A stretch of DNA of 64,000 nt from Cordilura impudica. Lineage: Eukaryota > Arthropoda > Insecta > Diptera > Scathophagidae. Where the stretch lies: NCBI GenBank assembly GCA_963682025.1, contig OY821521.1, positions 101,175,354 through 101,239,353 of the forward strand, given 5' to 3'. Positions 58,257 through 64,000 of this stretch are shown here, piece by piece. Within the stretch, counting starts at the first letter, position 1, and the number at the start of each line of letters is the position of its first letter. The notes below the pieces were generated by a model. It saw nothing but the letters and a program-made list of their open reading frames with translations, was not told where the DNA came from and searched no databases. Position numbers and translations under genes: made by a program.

Positions 58257-58910
58257 GGATAATGTTTTAATTTTTAGATGTAAGCGTTCAAGAACATGTT
58301 CTCTTTTTTTAGCAGTACACGTGGAAGAAAATGAACTTTAAATAAAGCTACACTCGAATCTGTGTGGTTTATGTGTCTTCAAAAAAAAATAAGTGATAGA
58401 AAAATGTTCGTGTAGATAACGAAATATTAAAACGAAACACAGTCATGATTGTGTTCGGCAGCGTACAAAATTTAAAAACACATATAATTGATATGAAAAT
58501 AAAAATTTGTGTTTGTTGGTCTGAGCTATGTTTGTTTACATATATGCATGAGGTTTTTATTCAGTGTGTGATTTTTTTTCTGAACTCTGTGCTATTCTTC
58601 GCAGAAATTCGAAGTGGTTTCGAAAAAGATTTAATTAATACTACAAAGTTGTATATGTGTACTGTACTTTATTTATGTTAATCTGATACATTTATAAATT
58701 TCAATACTTAGTTGTAAACACCAATCCATATGGTCCGTGGTAGAGAAGAAGAAAGCATATAGTTCTAAAATTCATGACTACACTGTATTCTTAATCGGAC
58801 CAGTTTCTGGCATTTCAGCCTTCATCAGCGATTTATTGAATATTGTGATAGTTGTTAGGTTATAATTGAATAGATTGTTTCCATATCAAATTTTTACTTA
58901 GGGCGGCCGC
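58257..58910 (-). repeat. Repeat R, copy 3, with hammerhead-like motif
   Basis: It begins abruptly at GGATAATGTTTTAATTTTTA and ends ACTTAGGGCGGCCGC. It is near-identical to 57427-58080. Its right edge abuts the minus-strand LINE RT fragment. Confidence 0.7.
58791..58835 (-). ncRNA. Hammerhead-ribozyme-like motif (copy 3)
   Basis: As in copy 2, but the outer flanks AATCG and CGATT are perfectly complementary, giving a 5-bp stem I, and stem III reads CTGG. The core CTGATGA (58822-58828), GAAA and GTC are intact. Stem pairing is kept or improved although the bases differ from copy 2. Confidence 0.5.
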
Positions 58911-58912
58911 CC

Positions 58913-59266
58913 TTAACCACCCAAGGGGTAGGAACTAATAGTGCTAAATTTTCTGGAAAAGTGCATGTGTTTACATTTGTTCAAATTTAATTCCATTAAG
59001 TTTGAATTGCACCATAGAAAGAAACTATCTAAATCACGTTGAAGAAACATTTGATTGCCATAGAATATTGGAATATATATACATAAGAATATTAGAATAT
59101 TGTAGTATAATTGGTAGGTCATTGATAAACAGCGACAACAAAATTGACTACCTTGAGGCACCCCTGATTTTACTGATATATATTCAGACATTATATTATT
59201 AAAAATGACACGTTGGTTTCTGCCAGTTATATAAGAACTAATCCAACTCACACAATCACTGTTTTT
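58913..59266 (-). pseudogene. LINE reverse transcriptase fragment
   Basis: SDCVSWISSYITGRNQRVIF, then VKSGVPQGS (RT block), a degraded YADD region (IYIPIFYG), and LQRDLDSFFLWCNSNLMELN LNKCKHMHFSRK. This is the palm-to-thumb part of a Jockey/CR1-like LINE, the same family as 21470-22640. Both ends are cut, by a Helitron above 59266 and by repeat R below 58913. Confidence 0.75.
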
Positions 59267-59587
59267 GATGTTTTGTTCTACCGTTTTATCCCGACTTTGA
59301 CCAAACGTACAATATTATTTGAAAGGTATTTCTTTTTAGCCGTTTTTCAGATTTATAAGTTTTTAAATTTTTTCCTTTATTTTGAGTAAATTGCATTTAA
59401 AGTTTCTACTAGCATATACATAAAATTATACATATGTTATGTGTGATTTATTAAATTTGTTAATGAGTTTGTTATCTTCATTCACAATAATAATAAACCA
59501 TAAAAGTGTTGGTTTGTGAATTGGCTAAGTTGAAAAATAAAGCTACCTAGAATTTGCACTCGAATTTCGAGCGCTGGAATCTGCTAA
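59267..59587 (+). mobile_element. Small canonical Helitron, 5'-truncated
   Basis: It enters the family at TGTTTTGTTCTACCGTTTTA and ends with the CTCGAATTTCGAG hairpin, GCGCTGGAATCTGCTAA, then T. CTAA is an allowed CTRR end. The 5' TC terminus is missing. Confidence 0.75.
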
Positions 59588-60939
59588 TAAATATTAAATA
59601 GCAACACTATAAATTTGATTAACAAGTAATATATATAGTATAACTTCATTCCTAGAACCAGCACCCACATTCGAATTCCCGAACTGAAAAACTGCGCTAA
59701 AACTGGCGCTTATTGCTCTCCTATTGCCATTGAAGATACATATGTATAAAACTGTGACAAACATTTCTTGATGATAAACATTGTATGTTGTTAGATATTT
59801 TTTCATAAAAAGAAAATTATCAAAAATTATTCATTGGAACAAAAGACAAACAAGACTACAAAAATGGTAACAGACAACAAAAGTGTTGAAAGGCATACAT
59901 ACTCTTACATACAAAAAGTAACTTTCTATTTCATTTGGAGCTGTTGCAATCAAACGTCTGCCTTTCTGCCTATTAATCAGCCAGTCAAACAGTCATCTTG
60001 CCAGTGACGGGCTTTATTTTCGATTGAAATTAATTTTATGCTTTATTTTTGTGAATAAATATACGTTTAAATTCAAGGTTTTAGTCTTTAGACTGTAAAT
60101 GATAAATGAATGGATGTTAGTCAAAATCTTGTTAAAAATGCAAATTGCCGCTTTTTGATTTGCCAACACCCAACAGACGATCCGCAACTATTTTTGTAAT
60201 ATCGTTTTTGTTGCGGTTACTGATCAATTAAAAAGCTAAAAACTAAATTATTACTTTTTAACCTTTCTTTCAAAACAAAAACAAAACAAAAAACAAATAT
60301 AAGACAATAATAAGGCTTTCACTTTCATTTTGCTATAAAAAGAAATGAACTAAACTGATCTCGTCGTAATTGTATTATTTTTATTAGTGTTTTATTTTAT
60401 TTTAGCCAATGTTATTGCCAACACTCAACTCACTTGAGAGAATGTATAGAGATGTTTGTTTATGCCAAGTTTAAGGCCACTGCATCATGGAAGTATTTTC
60501 TTAAGTTTACGAACTATTTTTTACTTTCATTTCGTTTTAATAGACATTTGGATCTACGAGTATATTTAAAATACAGACAATGAAGTCATAAGACTAACTA
60601 ACCAACATACAAATACACTCTGCCTAGACATAAAATTTTTAGCATTATTTTGTGCATATGATCACTTCAATAATGTGTCCTATTAAGTAATTGACCGGTT
60701 TTGTTGTTGTGAATAATGAAAATAATTGTTCATTGAAAGGTCCAAAAGGTTCATGAACTTTGGTTGCTGTTATAAAACTGCTTTACAAAAAATTAAAATG
60801 ACTTCATTGTTTTAGTCAATACTTAGTTTAAGCAAAAGCCATCAAAAACGGATGTTCACAAAAGACAATGCAATCTAGTGACGCGATTTTAAAATTATAT
60901 TAAGACAAAAAAATGCTCAAATTATTGAGTTAGCTAATA
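59588..60939. other. No gene seen
   Basis: AT-rich DNA without recognisable element or gene. It is one of the longer repeat-free stretches of the window, so possibly unique host DNA. Confidence 0.5.
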
Positions 60940-61346
60940 CTGCGTCGATATAGCAAAGTCCGTCTATCCATCCGTCATTCTGTCTGTCTGTCTGTCTGTC
61001 TGTCTGTTGAAATCACGTTCATTCCAAATAAACCATTTTTTGAGAAAACTTAGAACAATATTATTTGTCATTATTTCGAGCTGGTTGGTATTTTAAATGG
61101 GGTAAATGATACTTGATATGCCAAGATATGGCCTTAAATATGGAGACATCTCTAAAATATGTTAAAAATTCAGTGTGTTTGTTGTAATAATTTAGTATTG
61201 AGAGTATCAAATTGTCTACTTTTTCAAATATTTTGTTTAAATTTGTTGTAAATAGTGCAATAAGTTCTGATATTAATGTAAATGCAAAAACCAGATGGAG
61301 GTTATCTAAGATTCGACATAGCCGATTTTCACACTCTTACTTATTT
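60940..61346 (+). mobile_element. Decayed HINE-A with 3' end
   Basis: GTCGATATAGCAAAGTCCGTC and a GTCT tract (60985-61008) are followed by about 200 bp resembling the 3' end of copy B (GTTGTAATAATTTAGTA..., GATATTAATGTAAATGC). It ends ATTCGACATAGCCGAT and TTCACACTCTTACTTATT. The 5' end is lost. Confidence 0.7.
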
Positions 61347-61926
61347 TTAAACAAAGTTCCTATCGCTTAAAAGCTAATGATTTAAAAAAGTATAAAAAGC
61401 AAAATTTCATGTAGTTGTTCTAGGTCGACTTTATGAAACCGTCCACATAAATCGTGAGAAAAAAGTTTAAAAGTTCACCTTTTCGACTCTTCATTTCTCA
61501 CATCTTCTGAGCACAGATGTAGTGGGATTTCTATGAAATCTCTTGAATCTCGAAGGAAAATGCACTCATTATCATTTCTGCGTGGCATAATTTGTGGTTA
61601 TGTTGATTGTGCTGGGGGGCTACCGCGTAACTCGATTCGAAAAAGAAAATGTACGAGTACGAACAAATACTACTGCGTAATACGATTTTCGTACTTATTT
61701 TTCGAATGAAAAAATCCTTTTCGTATGTGCAACTCTGTACTACGAAGATGAACGGTATTTACGTAAAAAACATTTGAAAATTCTACGAAAGCTAATTTGG
61801 TAGTGACAAAACGAAAAATGTAAGTATTTTCACAATTAAAAAATATTTAAAAAGTAAATAACCTATATAATTTGATTCTACTTATAAAGGAATACTCCAA
61901 AAAGAAATTAATATACAAATAAACAG

Positions 61927-62810
61927 CAATACGAAGCAATAGTTGGCTTTATGGTGAAGCATCCAGATTTGGCAAAAGGTCATCTTAAAGTTCCAGATGC
62001 TAAAAACAAGTCTAACAATTGGTGGAAACGTTTGAATTCCGACTTAAATATTTTGGGACCACCAGAACGTGATGTTCCTGGATGGAAAAAAGTAAGTTTG
62101 TTTTTATATATTTATATATTTTAATAATAGATCTATGATATTTTTCATTAGGTTTGGGCAGATTATAAGACTCATGTCAAAGCTAAATGCCGTCGGAACC
62201 GAAGCAGTATTTCTGGAACCGGTGGAGAACCAAGCAAATACTGCTCCCTCACTCCACTAGAACAGCAGACATGTAATCTGCTCTCAATTGAGGAGGCAGT
62301 TAGTGGAAGGAGTAGTACCTTAGAGTTTGGGGCCGCATCTTTACTAAATACAATGCCATCAGCCAGTGAAAATTGCTCTCCTGAAAATCATATTGAAAAT
62401 GAGCTGAATGATAACGACATGAATTCTGATTTATCCACTCAGGAGGAGTATAATGAAAAATTCGCTCCATATCGACCAAAAAGAAATGTTTTTAACAAAC
62501 AGGTAGAAAACCAAAACAGGTAGAAAACCAAATGAAATACCATGAAAATTCCACAATAATTTTAACGGAGATAAATCAAAATCTTGCTGGTGTTCAAAAA
62601 TATTTGAGAAGAAGTCATGATATTCAAGATCGAAGATACAATCTTGAATTGAAAAAATTTGAACTAAAAAAAGAAAAACTACAACTTAAAAAAGAAATTT
62701 TTGATTTAAAAAAACGAATAGAGTTAGAGAAACCTAAAAGAAAACTAGAACAATTAGAATTGAAGAAAAGCATTTTAAATATTGAGTTGGAAAAACATCA
62801 TCTTATTTAG
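61927..62810 (+). pseudogene. Harbinger Myb/SANT-like (MADF-type) protein, recently broken
   Basis: Exon 61927-62091 (after an acceptor AACAG) encodes QYEAIVGFMVKHPDLAKGHL and NNWWKRLNSDLNILGPPERD. Intron 62092-62151 (GTAAGT...TTAG) leads to VWADYKTHVKAKCRRN. This tryptophan-spaced trihelix domain is typical of Harbinger DNA-binding partners, which guide the nuclease to the transposon ends. A Ser/Glu-rich middle follows. CAGGTAGAAAACCAAAA is duplicated in tandem (62500-62533); the 17-bp shift creates a stop. Downstream the frame resumes (62532-62810) as a Lys/Leu/Glu-rich coiled coil (KKFELKKEKLQLKKEIFDLK) ending HHLI. The first exon and start codon are uncertain. Confidence 0.75.
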
Positions 62811-63093
62811 TTTGGAACATTTATTTTTTTTTTTTTTTAACTTTTTTACTTTTAGAATTAAATTAATTTTCGTTTATCGTTGAATTTGTTTTTTTTTCTG
62901 TAAATAAATACATATATCATTTTTTTCCATTTTTGTTTACTTTTGAATTTGTTTGTTTTTTCTGTAAATAAAAACATATATAATTTTTTTTATAAATTTC
63001 TTTGCAAGTTGTTTTTTATTTCAATCTTATAGTTTTCGCCAAGTTAGTTATATTACCATTTTCAACGTTTGTGCTTGAAGCAGCAATATAAGC

Positions 63094-64000
63094 TTAACTT
63101 TCTACGTTTTCTATAGGAAATTGCTCAAAATTATATTGTATACAAATGTTGTGTAACGCACAACAAACATTCAGAATTTGAGCTGCTTTTTCTGGAGTGT
63201 AATGTAGTTCTCTTGCAGCTAAGAGGCAACGGAATCTTGCCTTCAATAATCCAAAAGTTCTTTCAATGATAGATCGTGCTTTTGAATGTTGTTGATTAAA
63301 ATATGATTCCGAAGAATTCTTGGGAGCATTTCTGTATGGAGTGAAAATCCAAGGTTCTAAAGGATATCCAGAATCACCTAAAATAGGTTATACAAGTAAA
63401 TACAAATTTTACATATGTTTGCAGCTAATTTCATTTTAATAATAAAATAAAAATATTACCAAGTATTCTAGTTGATCTATCGCCATTTTCAAATTTTTCA
63501 TTTAAATATTGCCTTTCGCTTGACAAATTCCAAACATGGGAGTCGTACATGCACCACCAAAACGCCCATTGATAGCCCTTATATACATTTCATGATCACA
63601 TATCTGTAAAAAAAAATTAAATTGAAATTTCTCATATTTAAAGTAGAACTTACCGCCATTAATTAAAAATATAAATGTTCATTGTCACTTGGTGTTATTA
63701 TTTGAATATGTGTCCCATCTACTGCTCCAATTACTCCCGGAATTCCACTTTTATCATAAAAGTATCTTTTGGCCTCTCTTTTATTTTCTTCTGTTGACTC
63801 GAATACAATACGTTTCGGACAAAGAACTTTTTCAATTGCTCGGCATACTTCCGACAAACAACTGGACATCGATTGTTGAGAAATTCTTAAGTGTCGATCT
63901 TGTCCAATTTGATGTTGGTACCCACCTTGTGCAAGGAATTTTAGTGAGGCTGCTAATTTTAATAAAGGTGGTATGGCAGTTGATCTTTGTGCAGCCTTTA
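63094..64000 (-). pseudogene. HARBI1-type Harbinger transposase, partial and damaged
   Basis: Three exons on the minus strand: 64000-63654 (continues off the window), 63603-63460 and 63378-63094, joined by GT...AG introns. Exon 1 gives LSEVCRAIEKVLCPKRIVFE and IGAVDGTHIQIITP (first Asp). Exon 2 gives ICDHEMYIRAINGRFGGA, then a single missing base shifts the frame before YDSHVWNLSSERQYLNEKF (second Asp). Exon 3 gives GDSGYPLEPWIFTPYRNAP, FNQQHSKARSIIERTFGLLK (catalytic Glu) and FRCLLAARELHYTPEKAA, ending ENVES. A stop with apparent loss of a few codons after EHLYF and the frameshift make it defective unless these are assembly errors. It belongs with the plus-strand DNA-binding gene. Confidence 0.85.

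Larger units (their letters stand above)
61614..64000. mobile_element. PIF/Harbinger transposon, left part
   Basis: Two convergent genes, a Myb/SANT-like DNA-binding protein (plus) and a HARBI1-type nuclease (minus), form the two-gene set of Harbinger elements. GGGGGGCTACCGCGTAACTCG at 61614 is the candidate left terminus; a similar ACTGCGTAATACGATTTTCG recurs at about 61671 as a subterminal repeat. The right terminus is outside the window. Confidence 0.75.

Overview
The window looks like nuclear DNA of a higher fly (Diptera, plausibly a calyptrate; this is inferred from repeat style only). It is very AT-rich, and I can identify no convincing single-copy host gene, no tRNA or rRNA gene and no prokaryotic feature. 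Nearly everything recognisable is transposable-element DNA of many superfamilies, in several places nested two or three deep. The dominant repeats are DINE-1/mini-me-like Helentron-associated elements (HINEs): a 5' hairpin near TATACCC, an internal GTCC/GTCT microsatellite, and a 3' hairpin followed by CTTACTTGTT. I separate two families, here called HINE-A (TATACCCTCCACTCC...) and HINE-B (TATACCCTATACCACTATG...).

Layout. 1-842: interior of a large HINE-A-type unit. 858-5511: copy A of a large unit, cut off by HINE-B copies at 5512-6814. 7172-11424: a related unit with both ends. 11490-12733: a 1.2-kb AATTTTT heptamer array. 12791-15200: TTAA-flanked MITE, foldback, HINE pieces and a Helitron fragment. 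15541-16216: internally deleted mariner. 18050-18390: Tc1/mariner relic. 21470-22640: LINE reverse transcriptase relic holding a MITE. 22849-24037: canonical Helitron and complete HINE-B. 24436-29400: hAT relic holding a MITE and a long-TIR transposon with its own MITE. 30170-31990: old DD41D relic holding a young DD41D element. 36280-38816: Jockey-type LINE relic split by a Helitron, then a Helitron helicase relic. 39401-45824: copy B of the large unit, complete at both ends and carrying an intact DD41D transposase gene. 46918-47360: LINE RNase H relic. 47937-49233: two HINE-B copies. 49246-53000: second DD41D relic, split by a 3-kb RTE-type LINE. 54215-59587: Tc1 relic, broken Ty3/gypsy element, a repeat with two hammerhead-ribozyme-like motifs, LINE RT piece and Helitron. 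60940-61346: HINE-A piece. 61614-64000: left part of a PIF/Harbinger transposon with convergent Myb/SANT-like and HARBI1-type genes.

Two observations stand out. First, copies A and B begin at the same HINE 5' end and share about 4.6 kb, including a hAT deletion derivative and a TTAA MITE. This fits replication of a whole 5-6 kb Helentron-like unit with captured passengers. Copy B later received a DD41D mariner whose empty site is preserved in copy A. Second, the repeat at 57427-58080 and 58257-58910 carries on the minus strand a CTGATGA...GAAA...GTC arrangement with complementary flanks. That resembles the minimal hammerhead ribozymes known from Penelope-like retroelements. Coordinates of decayed elements are approximate; boundaries given to the base are those fixed by target duplications, terminal motifs or splice sites.
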